Positions 15,604 through 23,506 of a stretch of DNA of 64,000 bases are shown here, piece after piece. The stretch is from Nibribacter ruber. GTDB lineage: Bacteria > Bacteroidota > Bacteroidia > Cytophagales > Hymenobacteraceae. The DNA lies in NCBI RefSeq assembly GCF_009913235.1, contig NZ_CP047897.1, positions 1,426,001 to 1,490,000 of the forward strand, written 5' to 3'. Position 1 is the stretch's first letter, and each line of letters begins with the position of its first letter. The notes below the pieces were generated by a model that had not been told where the DNA came from, did not search any database, and saw nothing but the letters and a program-made list of their open reading frames with translations. The position numbers and the translations under genes are program-made.

Positions 15604-16824
15604 ATGTTACTGAATTCTTCTCCTTCTTCTGCTCCCGCGCTGCGTGAAAGCTGGCTGCTGTTCATTCTGGCGGCCATCCAGTTTACGCACATCATGGACT
15701 TTGTGATTATGATGCCGCTGGGGCCGCAACTCATGCGGGTCTTCCAGATAAGTCCGCGGGAGTTTGGTTTTCTGGTGTCTGCCTATACGTTCAGTGCCGC
15801 TCTTTCTGGGTTCCTGAGCGCCTTTTTCATTGACCGCTTTGACCGCAAGTACGCGCTTTTGGGACTCTACCTGGGGTTCACCCTGGGAACGCTGGCCTGC
15901 GCACTGGCGCCCAACTTTAGCTTTCTCCTGATTGCGCGGGTGCTGGCCGGCGCGTTTGGAGGGGTGCTGGGGGCGTTGGTACTGGCCATCATTGGTGACT
16001 CAGTGCCAGAGGAACGCCGCGGGGCTGCAACTGGTAAGGTCATGGCGGCTTTTTCCATCGCCTCCATTGGCGGAATTCCTATTGGTTTGTACCTGGCCAG
16101 CCACGCCAGCTGGCACGCGCCCTTTTACCTGCTCACCGGCTTATGCGTGCTGGTGCTCATATTGGCCTGGCGCATGCTGCCTCCTATGCGAGAACATTTG
16201 CTTCACCACCTTCCGCAGCATCCGGGCCAGGTCATGCTCACCATCTTTACCAGGGCCAACTGCCTGTGGGCTTTTACGCTTATGGTCACGCTTTCTTTGG
16301 CCGGCTTTACGGTGGTGCCCTTCCTGAGCCCGTACATGGTGGCCAACGTGGGTTTTGAAGAAGCCGAACTCAGCTACATCTACCTCTTTGGCGGGCTGGC
16401 TACGGTGGTCACCTCCCAATGGGCAGGCCGCCTCGCCGATAAATTCGGGAAGAAAAAGGTATTCATGGCCGCGGCGCTTTTCTCAGTGGTTCCCATTCTA
16501 ATCGTGACTAATTTGCCGCAGGTGCCGCATTGGCAGGCGTTTGTGGTGACCACGCTGTTTTTCATCGTGTTCGGGGCCAGGTTTGTGCCGGCCATGTCCA
16601 TGATCACCTCCAGCATTGAACCCAGGCTGCGCGGAAGCTTCATGAGTGTCAATTCTTCTGTTCAGCAGCTGGCCTCTGGGCTGGCAGCGTTTCTCTCAGG
16701 GCTCCTTATCACCAACGCTCCCGGCCAGGATGACCTGATAGGATTTGGCACGGTGGGTCTCATTGCCGCTTTCTTCACGCTGGTGTCAATGTGGGTAGTG
16801 ACCAAGCTAAAGGCGGTGAGCTAG
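15604..16824 (+). CDS. MFS transporter (DHA1-like)
   Basis: 406 residues from the ATG at 15604; an upstream TTG would put the palindromic operator inside the gene. About 12 membrane helices. The first loop reads FQISPREFGFLVSAYTFSAALSGFLSAFFIDRFDRKYAL, the motif A region (G.l.DRfdRk) of the major facilitator superfamily, repeated in degenerate form after helix 8 (QWAGRLADKFGKKKVF). Proton-driven export of a small molecule is likely; substrate unknown. Repeat copy 6 begins 3 bp after the stop codon. Confidence 0.9.
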   Translation: MLLNSSPSSAPALRESWLLFILAAIQFTHIMDFVIMMPLGPQLMRVFQISPREFGFLVSAYTFSAALSGFLSAFFIDRFDRKYALLGLYLGFTLGTLACALAPNFSFLLIARVLAGAFGGVLGALVLAIIGDSVPEERRGAATGKVMAAFSIASIGGIPIGLYLASHASWHAPFYLLTGLCVLVLILAWRMLPPMREHLLHHLPQHPGQVMLTIFTRANCLWAFTLMVTLSLAGFTVVPFLSPYMVANVGFEEAELSYIYLFGGLATVVTSQWAGRLADKFGKKKVFMAAALFSVVPILIVTNLPQVPHWQAFVVTTLFFIVFGARFVPAMSMITSSIEPRLRGSFMSVNSSVQQLASGLAAFLSGLLITNAPGQDDLIGFGTVGLIAAFFTLVSMWVVTKLKAVS

Positions 16825-16826
16825 CC

Positions 16827-16864
16827 CGTTTTTAGCCTAAATTCTGGAAAATAGGCCAAAAACG
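16827..16864. repeat. 38-bp palindromic element, copy 6
   Basis: CGTTTTTAGCCTAAATTCT and GGAAAATAGGCCAAAAACG halves; begins 3 bp after the MFS stop codon. Confidence 0.85.
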
Positions 16865-16942
16865 GCACCGCAGAATCCTTTGAAAGGAGAAGCCAAACCT
16901 GCCCAAGAATCGTATAGAAAAAAGAAAAACTAAAGAAGAACC

Positions 16943-17251
16943 ATGGCTAAGAAATCCTTCACTGATCTTATCAACAGCCCCGGCATGCCCGTGCTGGTAG
17001 ACTTCTACGCCGACTGGTGCGGCCCCTGCAAAACCATGGCCCCCATTCTGCAACAAGTAGCCCAGCAATACCAGGGTAAACTCAAGGTGATTAAGATAGA
17101 CGTGGATAAGAACCAGGCCATCGCGCAGCAGTACCGTGTACAAGGCATTCCCACCCTTATATTATTTCACCAAGGCAAATCCCTCTGGCGCCAATCCGGT
17201 GTAGTCCCTGCCCCGCAACTCAGCCAGATTGTGCAGCAGCATTTACCATAG
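16943..17251 (+). CDS. trxA: Thioredoxin
   Basis: 102 residues, normal thioredoxin length. The active site WCGPC is complete (Cys26, Cys29), preceded by PVLVDFYAD and followed by the cis-Pro loop VQGIPTLILF. No signal peptide, so it is the cytoplasmic disulfide reductase donating electrons to ribonucleotide reductase, peroxiredoxins and similar partners (the Cys-type glutathione peroxidase at 62.4 kb would typically use a thioredoxin). The ATG lies in an A-rich tract (AAAGAAGAACC) typical of weak-SD Bacteroidota starts. Confidence 0.95.
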   Translation: MAKKSFTDLINSPGMPVLVDFYADWCGPCKTMAPILQQVAQQYQGKLKVIKIDVDKNQAIAQQYRVQGIPTLILFHQGKSLWRQSGVVPAPQLSQIVQQHLP

Positions 17252-17467
17252 AAAACCTGCGGTTTTCAGTAAGAGTTGAGAGGAAAGGTGATACCTGCCC
17301 GGCGGTAAAGGGTTATTTTCATCTATCATGCTAACACCTCCCTTCGTTCTGCCAGGGGAGAATCTGCGTGGCGAAAAGGCATCGCCCTGAGTAAGCTATT
17401 ATAGACTAAGAACTCGCTTGTCATCCCCCTGCAAAGAGGGACTCAAAACCTCTTTTAAAATGAAACC

Positions 17468-17505
17468 AGTTTTTGGTCTGATTCCTGAAAAACTGCCCAA
17501 AAACG
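17468..17505. repeat. 38-bp palindromic element, copy 7
   Basis: Left end AG instead of CG, otherwise AGTTTTTGGTCTGATTCCT and AAAAACTGCCCAAAAACG; it sits between the convergent thioredoxin and histidine kinase genes, 37 bp from the kinase stop codon. Confidence 0.75.
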
Positions 17506-17541
17506 GAAGGACACCCATACCCTGCCCATAAAAAAAGGGTA

Positions 17542-18930
17542 TTACTCCCTCCCTTTCTCCACCAACAACGGAAGCGTTAAAAAGAAAGTAGTCTGCGGAT
17601 GCGGCAGAGACGTAAAATGCAGATTACCGCCATGCTGCCGCACCATCTGCCTGGACAAACTCAACCCGATGCCCGAGCCTTGCGGCTTGGTGGTATAGAA
17701 AGGAATGAACACATGGTCTTGCGCATCTGGGGCAATGCCAGCGCCGTTGTCCACTACCTCAATCCGGACCAGATGTTCGGCTTTGGGATCTTTGTGGGCA
17801 CGCAGGAGAATGCGGCGTTCAGAAACCTGGCTGCAGGATTCCATGGCGTTTTTGAGCAGGTTCAGAAGGACCTGTTCCAGTTGCTCAGCATCGGCGTTCA
17901 GCCATAGAACTTCCTCCGGGAGCTGCATCAGGAAGGCAATGTGCTGGTCTTTCATCTGGGCTTCCACCAGCTTGCAGACATGGCTGCACAGGGCCTGGAT
18001 GTTGAGCGGTGCCCGGCGCGGCGGCGGCACGCGGGTAAGGCGGCGGTAATTCTCCACGAAGTGCTGCATGCCGCGTGTGCGCTTTTCTATGGTACGCAGC
18101 CCCAACTGCAGATCTTCCATGGTGTCTTCTTCCAAGTGACCCGCCTCAGTGACCGGGGTTAACTCAGATGCCACTAAATCACTAATGGAAGAGGTAAGCG
18201 AGATGATGGGCGTGACAGAGTTCATGATCTCATGCGTCAGCACGCTGATTAGCTTTTTCCAGGCTTCCAGCTCCTGGGCCTCCATCTCAGAGCGTATGTT
18301 TTGGAAAGACATGATCCTGATTTCTTCCTGCTGAAGGCGTAGAATGGACACTTGCACGGTGAGTAAGACTTCCTCAGTGAGTTGCTTGAGCTTGATGAGC
18401 TTGCCTTCCTGCGTAGGCTCCCCGAAGGCGACTTCAGTAAGGTTGGGATACAGGCGGGTGGCGGCGTTCAGGTTCTGCAGAAAAGGCAAATCCAGGAGCC
18501 GGTGGGCGGCCTTGTTCATGAGCTGAATCTGCCCCGTCTTGTCAAAGGTGATAAGGCCAATGCGCAAATGCTCCACCACGCCCTGCAGGTACTGGTGGTG
18601 CACTTCCTTTTCGGCCTTCACCTGGGCAAAGGACTCCGTGATTTCATTGAAAAGGCGGTGCAATTCGCGGTACTGGGGCGGGGCTCCTTCCACGGCAAAC
18701 CGCAGCGTGAAGTCTGAGTGCTTAATGGCCAGCAGAAACCGAAGCATGTCCTGGTGGGTGCGCTTTACGTAATGCACCAGCTCGGCCACCATGGCCACCG
18801 CAATGGCCAGCAGGCAACACATGGAGATGTACCACTCAAACCTGAACCCAATGTACAAGGCCAGCAACAGGGTAAGCCCCAGGCTGGCCACGCGCGCAAT
18901 CACCCGCAGGTTAAAGGGACTAAAGGCCAT
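17542..18930 (-). CDS. Membrane sensor histidine kinase (NtrB-like, partner of sigma-54 regulator)
   Basis: 462 residues from the ATG at 18930, which overlaps the end of the regulator gene by 11 bp. Two N-terminal membrane helices (ARVASLGLTLLLALYIGFRF, WYISMCCLLAIAVAMVAELV), a HAMP-less linker, a PAS-like segment (HLRIGLITFDKTGQIQLMNKAAHRLLDLPFL), the H-box ISVLTHEIMNSVTPI, an N-box LLNLLKNAMES, and G-boxes VDNGAGI and GSGIGLSL. It should phosphorylate the adjacent regulator in response to an envelope signal. The overlap implies translational coupling. Confidence 0.93.
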   Translation of the reverse strand: MAFSPFNLRVIARVASLGLTLLLALYIGFRFEWYISMCCLLAIAVAMVAELVHYVKRTHQDMLRFLLAIKHSDFTLRFAVEGAPPQYRELHRLFNEITESFAQVKAEKEVHHQYLQGVVEHLRIGLITFDKTGQIQLMNKAAHRLLDLPFLQNLNAATRLYPNLTEVAFGEPTQEGKLIKLKQLTEEVLLTVQVSILRLQQEEIRIMSFQNIRSEMEAQELEAWKKLISVLTHEIMNSVTPIISLTSSISDLVASELTPVTEAGHLEEDTMEDLQLGLRTIEKRTRGMQHFVENYRRLTRVPPPRRAPLNIQALCSHVCKLVEAQMKDQHIAFLMQLPEEVLWLNADAEQLEQVLLNLLKNAMESCSQVSERRILLRAHKDPKAEHLVRIEVVDNGAGIAPDAQDHVFIPFYTTKPQGSGIGLSLSRQMVRQHGGNLHFTSLPHPQTTFFLTLPLLVEKGRE

Positions 18931-20299
18931 ACTTCTCAATTCTTCGGTACAAGGCCGTACGGGTAATGCCTAGTTCTTTGGAAGCATGGGTGATGTTGCC
19001 GTTGTTTTTGAGCAGGGCCTGCTGCACCAGTGTTTTCTCTACGTTGCCCAGGGTCTGGTCTTTGGCCAGGGTGAGTTCCTCCATGTCTACGGTGTCCTCA
19101 GCCAGGTAAATGTCTGAAGGATGCAGATGACCAGACTCACACATGATCATGGCCCGTTCCATGGTATGCTCCAACTCCCGTATGTTACCCGGCCAGCTAT
19201 AGGATTGTAGTTTCTGCAGCACCGCCTTTGACAGTTGCACCGGTGGTTTTTGGTACTTTTTGGCGAAAGTAGCCAAAAAACGCTCGGCCAGCGGTTGTAT
19301 GTCTTCTTTGCGCTCGCGCAGGGGCGGCAACTGAACCTCAACCGTGTTGATACGGTACAGCAAATCCTGCCTGAACCTGCCTTGCTTCACCATGTCATAC
19401 AAGGGCATGTTGGTGGCGCAGATCAATCGGATGTCCACCAGCTTTCCTCTGTTGGAACCCACGGGGGTCACCACCCGGCTTTGCAAAGCAGTCAACAACT
19501 TAGCCTGCAGCGGCAGCGACACGTTCCCGATCTCATCCAGGAAAAGCGTACCACCTGAGGCTACCTCAAAGCGCCCGATGCGGTCTTCTTTGGCGTCTGT
19601 GAACGCGCCTTTCATGTGCCCGAACAGTTCACTCTCAAAAAGCGTCTCGGTCACGGCCCCCAAGTCTACGGGAATGAACACTTCTTTGGCTCTTTTGGAA
19701 AGACGGTGCAGAAGGCGGGCCGCTACTTCCTTGCCGGTGCCGTTTTCGCCCAAGATTAAGACGTTGGCGTCTGTGGATGCTACTTTCTCCAGGGTCTGGT
19801 ACACCTTCTGCATGGCCGGTGAGGTGCCCACCAGCTCCACGCCCACTTGGTTGAGGGCTTCATTGAGGTGCTGCTGCTTGTTTCTAAGGTGCAACACTTC
19901 TGAGGTAGACTGGCTGAGTTTGCTAGCGGCCGTGATGGTGGCCAGCAGCTTTTCATTGTGCCAAGGCTTGACTACAAAATCTGAGGCCCCCAGCTTAAGC
20001 GCCTGCACGGCCAGGTCAATGTCACCGTAGGCGGTCATCATGACAACCACGGCCTGCGGGTCTATTTGCAGGATCTTCTGGAGAAGGTCCAGTCCTTCGC
20101 GGCTGGAGGTGGCGCCGGCCGTGTAGTTCATGTCCAGCAAGATGACGTCATAGGGTTCTTTGAGCAGCAGGTCTGTCAGGCGCTCGGGCCGTATTTCTGT
20201 GCGCACCAGGGAGAAATGCTGCTTTAAAAAGATGCGCCCGGCGGTGAGAATGTCTTCCTGGTCATCTACAATTAATATACGGCAGTTGGTTTTGCTCAT
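18920..20299 (-). CDS. Sigma-54-dependent response regulator (NtrC/AtoC family)
   Basis: 459 residues from the ATG at 20299 (MSKTNCRILIVDDQ); the reading frame extends upstream but those residues are not receiver-like. Receiver domain with phospho-acceptor Asp56 in LLDMNY; AAA+ domain with Walker A GENGTGKE, the sigma-54 contact loop as GAFTDA, and second-region CATNMPL; C-terminal Fis-type helix-turn-helix ITHASKELGITRTALYRRIEK. It activates RNA polymerase carrying sigma-54 from distant sites. First gene of the operon with its kinase; divergent from the FtsX permease, the likely target as in other Bacteroidota. Confidence 0.94.
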   Translation of the reverse strand: MSKTNCRILIVDDQEDILTAGRIFLKQHFSLVRTEIRPERLTDLLLKEPYDVILLDMNYTAGATSSREGLDLLQKILQIDPQAVVVMMTAYGDIDLAVQALKLGASDFVVKPWHNEKLLATITAASKLSQSTSEVLHLRNKQQHLNEALNQVGVELVGTSPAMQKVYQTLEKVASTDANVLILGENGTGKEVAARLLHRLSKRAKEVFIPVDLGAVTETLFESELFGHMKGAFTDAKEDRIGRFEVASGGTLFLDEIGNVSLPLQAKLLTALQSRVVTPVGSNRGKLVDIRLICATNMPLYDMVKQGRFRQDLLYRINTVEVQLPPLRERKEDIQPLAERFLATFAKKYQKPPVQLSKAVLQKLQSYSWPGNIRELEHTMERAMIMCESGHLHPSDIYLAEDTVDMEELTLAKDQTLGNVEKTLVQQALLKNNGNITHASKELGITRTALYRRIEKYGL

Positions 20300-20438
20300 A
20301 CAGTAAAGGAAAAAGGGTTCTGGCAGAGGAATAAACACGCACAAAGAAAGTGCCACACCAAACGCTGGCCCAGACCAATGGGTGAGAAGCTGTAGGTCAA
20401 CTAGTTACAAAACCACTTAACAAATATCGCTCTTTTCT

Positions 20439-20476
20439 ATGTACGGTTCCAGACGAATAAATGTACGTTTCCGGAC
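20439..20476. promoter_or_regulatory. Pair of 16-bp direct repeats 22 bp apart (possible enhancer sites)
   Basis: ATGTACGGTTCCAGAC (20439-20454) and ATGTACGTTTCCGGAC (20461-20476) match at 14 of 16 positions with a 22-bp period, i.e. two helical turns on the same face. They lie 140-180 bp before the regulator ATG and 65-100 bp before a -24/-12-like element, the usual placement of NtrC-type enhancer sites. Binding by the adjacent regulator is inferred. Confidence 0.45.
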
Positions 20477-20540
20477 ACTAGATTGCAACCTAGCGCATAT
20501 CTAAACTGACATTCCGCTTGAAATCAGGGGTTTATAAAAC

Positions 20541-20555
20541 TGGCATCTAGTTTGG
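20541..20555 (+). promoter_or_regulatory. Weak sigma-54 promoter candidate
   Basis: TGGCAT-CTAGT-TTGG resembles the -24/-12 consensus TGGCAC-N5-TTGC, but the important -12 C is a G. It points rightward towards the small reading frame at 20582 and the FtsX permease. Confidence 0.3.
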
Positions 20556-20581
20556 ATGAGAATTTCCACAACCCCACCACT

Positions 20582-20779
20582 ATGCAATACTCTGCCCCGC
20601 TCCCAGACCAGACGGCCTTGTCCCTGGCAAAGCCCAAACACCCACGTACGCCAGCCTTGCTAATACCCATGCCAAGGACCGGGCTACCTGAACTGGAAGA
20701 GCTTCGCGCCCAATTTGACCAAAGGACTTCTTCCACCACAGTAGAAGCCACAATTCAATGGATCCACGGTGCCACCTGA
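20582..20779 (+). CDS. Possible small protein (65 aa)
   Basis: MQYSAPLPDQTALSLAKPKH... ends LPELEELRAQFDQRTSSTTVEATIQWIHGAT. Third codon positions are GC-rich like the neighbours, the ATG sits 27 bp after the weak sigma-54 promoter candidate, and a palindromic repeat begins 5 bp after the stop codon, the same spacing as behind real genes. No domain is recognised and an antisense reading frame of similar size exists, so this is tentative. Confidence 0.35.
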   Translation: MQYSAPLPDQTALSLAKPKHPRTPALLIPMPRTGLPELEELRAQFDQRTSSTTVEATIQWIHGAT

Positions 20780-20783
20780 ACCT

Positions 20784-20821
20784 TGTTTTTGGCTTGTTTT
20801 CCAGGAAATAGCCCAAAAACA
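20784..20821. repeat. 38-bp palindromic element, copy 8
   Basis: Ends TG/CA instead of CG/CG (a compensated pair), core TTTTTGGCTTGTTTTCC and GGAAATAGCCCAAAAA. Located between the small reading frame and the FtsX gene. Confidence 0.8.
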
Positions 20822-20942
20822 GAAGCCTGGCGCGGCAAAGCCTGGAAATGCCTGGCGCCATTGAGCCGCCAAATGAATTAAACGTATTTTTGAGGAACCT
20901 GCCTGCTGTAAAATCTGCCTATGGCCCTTGTCTACCAAACAC

Positions 20943-23366
20943 ATGCTGAAGAATTACTTTAAGATAGCCTGGCGCAACCTGCTCCGGAACCCGGCCTACT
21001 CTGCCATTAACATTGTGGGGTTGGCTACGGGCATTTCGGCGTGTCTGCTCATTTTTCTGTTTGTGCAGCATGAACTCACCTATGACCATGAGATACCGGG
21101 CTCTGAGAACATTTACCGCATCAACAGCAACATCAACTTTCAGGGCAAGAATGACCACTTTGGCCTTTCTCCCCGCCCCTTGGCGCAGGCCATCAAGGAG
21201 GTCATCCCAGAGGTGAAGCAAAGCACCCGCCTTTCTACCATAGACAAGCAGACCCTCTGGGTTGACCAGAAACCCTTTTTGGAGGACCATCTGGTTTTCG
21301 CGGACAGCACGTTCTTTGAGGTGATTCCTTACACGTTTCTGGCCGGTGACCCCGCTACCGCCCTGGATGCTCCTAAAACCATTGTCCTCACTGAGGAACT
21401 GGCCACCAAACTCTTTGGCGGCGCACAGCAAGCCATGGGGCAGTTTATTTCCTTCACCCGAAACACGCACCAGGTGACGGGCGTGGTCAAGGGATACAAG
21501 CACTCCCACTTGCCCATCAGCGCGTTCCTGTCCCAGACCACCCGCGAAGAGGCCCTTAGGCTGGGCAAAGACTCTACGGCCGCCGTTTTTGAGGAAAGCC
21601 ACTGGCTGGCCATCGGGTACTACACATATTTCACGCTGTACACGCCTGAGAGCATGCCGGTTTTTGAGCAGAAGCTGGCCCAGCTGGTCAAGAGCACCAT
21701 TGAACCCTGGATCAGGGAGCAGAAACTGAGTGCCACCATGCGGTTTGAGGTGCAGCCCATCCGGGAGATTCATTTGGGCGGCCAGTTTGAACATGAGCTC
21801 TCCCCGCCCGGTAACAAGGCGTACGTGTACATTTTCAGTCTGGTGGCCGTCTTTCTGCTCTTGATTGCCTGCATCAATTACATGAACCTGGCCACGGCCC
21901 GGTCTGCCAAGCGCGCCCGCGAGGTGGGCCTGCGCAAAGTAGTGGGCGCCGACCGCTACCAGATCATCAAGCAGTTTCTAGGCGAATCCATCCTGCTCAC
22001 CTTGCTATCGCTGATTCTGGCCCTGGCCATGACCGAGATTTCCATCCCCCTTTTCAACCAGCTCACCGACAAGGAATTCACGCTGTCTTCTTTTCTCAGC
22101 CGTAACTTTATTCTCACGTTGTTGGGCATTCTGCTGTTTGTGGGTTTGGCGGCGGGCAGCTATCCGGCGTTCTTCTTGTCCAGTTTCAGGCCGGTGGAGG
22201 TGCTCAAGTCTGACAAGAGCCCCAGAAGCGGCAGTTCCTGGCTGCGGCGCACGCTGGTGGTGTTGCAGTTTACCATTTCTTTGGTGCTCATCATTGGCAC
22301 GGCCGTGGTGTACAGCCAGCTGCAGTTTCTGAAAAACAAGAACCTGGGCTTTGACAAGGAGCATGTACTGGCCATTAACCTGCCCGCCGGAGACACCACC
22401 GTGGCCCGGCATCTCAACGTGGTCATGGACCAACTCAGGCAGCACCCCAACATCACCTCCGTGGCCCGCACCGGCAACATTCCCGGCGAGGACCTGGGCC
22501 GCCTACTGGTGTTGGTAGAGGATGAGAAGGGCCAGCAACCGGTAGACAAGACCATGAACGTGATGTTTGTGGAGGAAGGCTACCTGGAACTGCTGGGCAT
22601 TCAACTGAAGGAAGGGCGCTATTTTGACCAGGACCTTGCCTCAGATGAGAAAGGCGCGGTCATTTTGAACGAAGCCGCCGCCCAATGGCTGGGCTATGCG
22701 CAACCGCTGGGCAAGAAGATTCAATTGATTGACTATGACGCCCGGGTGATTGGCGTGACCAAGGACTTTCACTACGCCTCGTTGCACAGCTCCATTGAAC
22801 CGCTCATTCTGGTGCCCATCAAAAACTCCAACGGGTACCTGCTCACCAAGATGAAGGCCGCAGACATGGCCCAGACCGTGGCGTTTGTAGAGCAGAAATG
22901 GAAGGCGTTTGCGCCCCGCTACCCCATGGAGTCTTTTTTCCTGGATGATTACTTTGCCCAGCAGTACCGCGCCGAAGAAAAGATGTTGGCCATCTTCGGG
23001 TATTTTGCGGCGCTCACCATTCTCATTGCCTGCCTGGGCTTGTTTGGTTTGGCGTCTTTCACGGCAGAGCAGCGCACCAAGGAGATAGGCATTAGAAAAG
23101 TGTTGGGCTCTACCGTTTGGGAGATTGTGCTGCTGCTGTCCAAGGATTTTGCCCTGCTGGTGATGGTGGCCATTGGTCTGGCACTGCCCCTGGCCTGGCT
23201 GGGCATGCGGTACTGGTTGCAGGACTTCGCCTATAGAGTTCCCATGAGTGCCTGGCTGTTTGTGTCTGCCGCGTTGGTGGCCCTGTGCATTGCCCTTATG
23301 ACGGTGGGCGTACAGGCGGCCAGAGCGGCCTGGCTCAATCCCATCAAAGCCCTGCGGAGCGAGTAA
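20943..23366 (+). CDS. FtsX/MacB-type ABC transporter permease
   Basis: 807 residues from the ATG at 20943 (MLKNYFKIAWRNLLRNPAYSAINIVGLATGI, the standard start of Bacteroidota FtsX-like permeases; the TTG 15 bp upstream is less likely). Layout: one helix, a periplasmic MacB_PCD domain, three helices (VYIFSLVAVFLLLIACINYMNLATARSAKRAREVGLRKVVGA ...), a second periplasmic domain and three more helices with the repeat of the coupling motif (RTKEIGIRKVLGSTVWEIV). Such duplicated permeases work with a LolD-like ATPase in antibiotic or peptide export or envelope stress; no ATPase is adjacent. Divergent from the sigma-54 system, which probably controls it. Confidence 0.92.
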   Translation: MLKNYFKIAWRNLLRNPAYSAINIVGLATGISACLLIFLFVQHELTYDHEIPGSENIYRINSNINFQGKNDHFGLSPRPLAQAIKEVIPEVKQSTRLSTIDKQTLWVDQKPFLEDHLVFADSTFFEVIPYTFLAGDPATALDAPKTIVLTEELATKLFGGAQQAMGQFISFTRNTHQVTGVVKGYKHSHLPISAFLSQTTREEALRLGKDSTAAVFEESHWLAIGYYTYFTLYTPESMPVFEQKLAQLVKSTIEPWIREQKLSATMRFEVQPIREIHLGGQFEHELSPPGNKAYVYIFSLVAVFLLLIACINYMNLATARSAKRAREVGLRKVVGADRYQIIKQFLGESILLTLLSLILALAMTEISIPLFNQLTDKEFTLSSFLSRNFILTLLGILLFVGLAAGSYPAFFLSSFRPVEVLKSDKSPRSGSSWLRRTLVVLQFTISLVLIIGTAVVYSQLQFLKNKNLGFDKEHVLAINLPAGDTTVARHLNVVMDQLRQHPNITSVARTGNIPGEDLGRLLVLVEDEKGQQPVDKTMNVMFVEEGYLELLGIQLKEGRYFDQDLASDEKGAVILNEAAAQWLGYAQPLGKKIQLIDYDARVIGVTKDFHYASLHSSIEPLILVPIKNSNGYLLTKMKAADMAQTVAFVEQKWKAFAPRYPMESFFLDDYFAQQYRAEEKMLAIFGYFAALTILIACLGLFGLASFTAEQRTKEIGIRKVLGSTVWEIVLLLSKDFALLVMVAIGLALPLAWLGMRYWLQDFAYRVPMSAWLFVSAALVALCIALMTVGVQAARAAWLNPIKALRSE

Positions 23367-23370
23367 AAAT

Positions 23371-23408
23371 CGTTTTTGGGCAGTTTTCTGAGAAATAGCC
23401 TAAAAACG
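23371..23408. repeat. 38-bp palindromic element, copy 9
   Basis: CGTTTTTGGGCAGTTTTCT and AGAAATAGCCTAAAAACG halves with AT/AT flanks; 5 bp after the permease stop codon. Confidence 0.85.
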
Positions 23409-23506
23409 ATGGAAGGCGCTGGCAGAAAGGGCAAGGAATTTGCAAGGTTCTATATCTAAATTCCCTATTATTTCGTTGTTCTCTTACTCCCTTCTCATAA
23501 AGCTGT

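Larger units (their letters stand above)
20300..20581. other. Divergent regulatory region of the two-component/FtsX locus
   Basis: A gene-free 282 bp between the regulator start and the first rightward reading frame. It holds two 16-bp direct repeats 22 bp apart and a weak -24/-12 match, both listed separately. Confidence 0.5.

Noticed and set aside
20339-20353. A leftward -24/-12 promoter before the sigma-54 regulator gene
   Set aside because: GTGCCA is present, but the distance to the nearest GC is 12 bp instead of 10, so the spacing is wrong.
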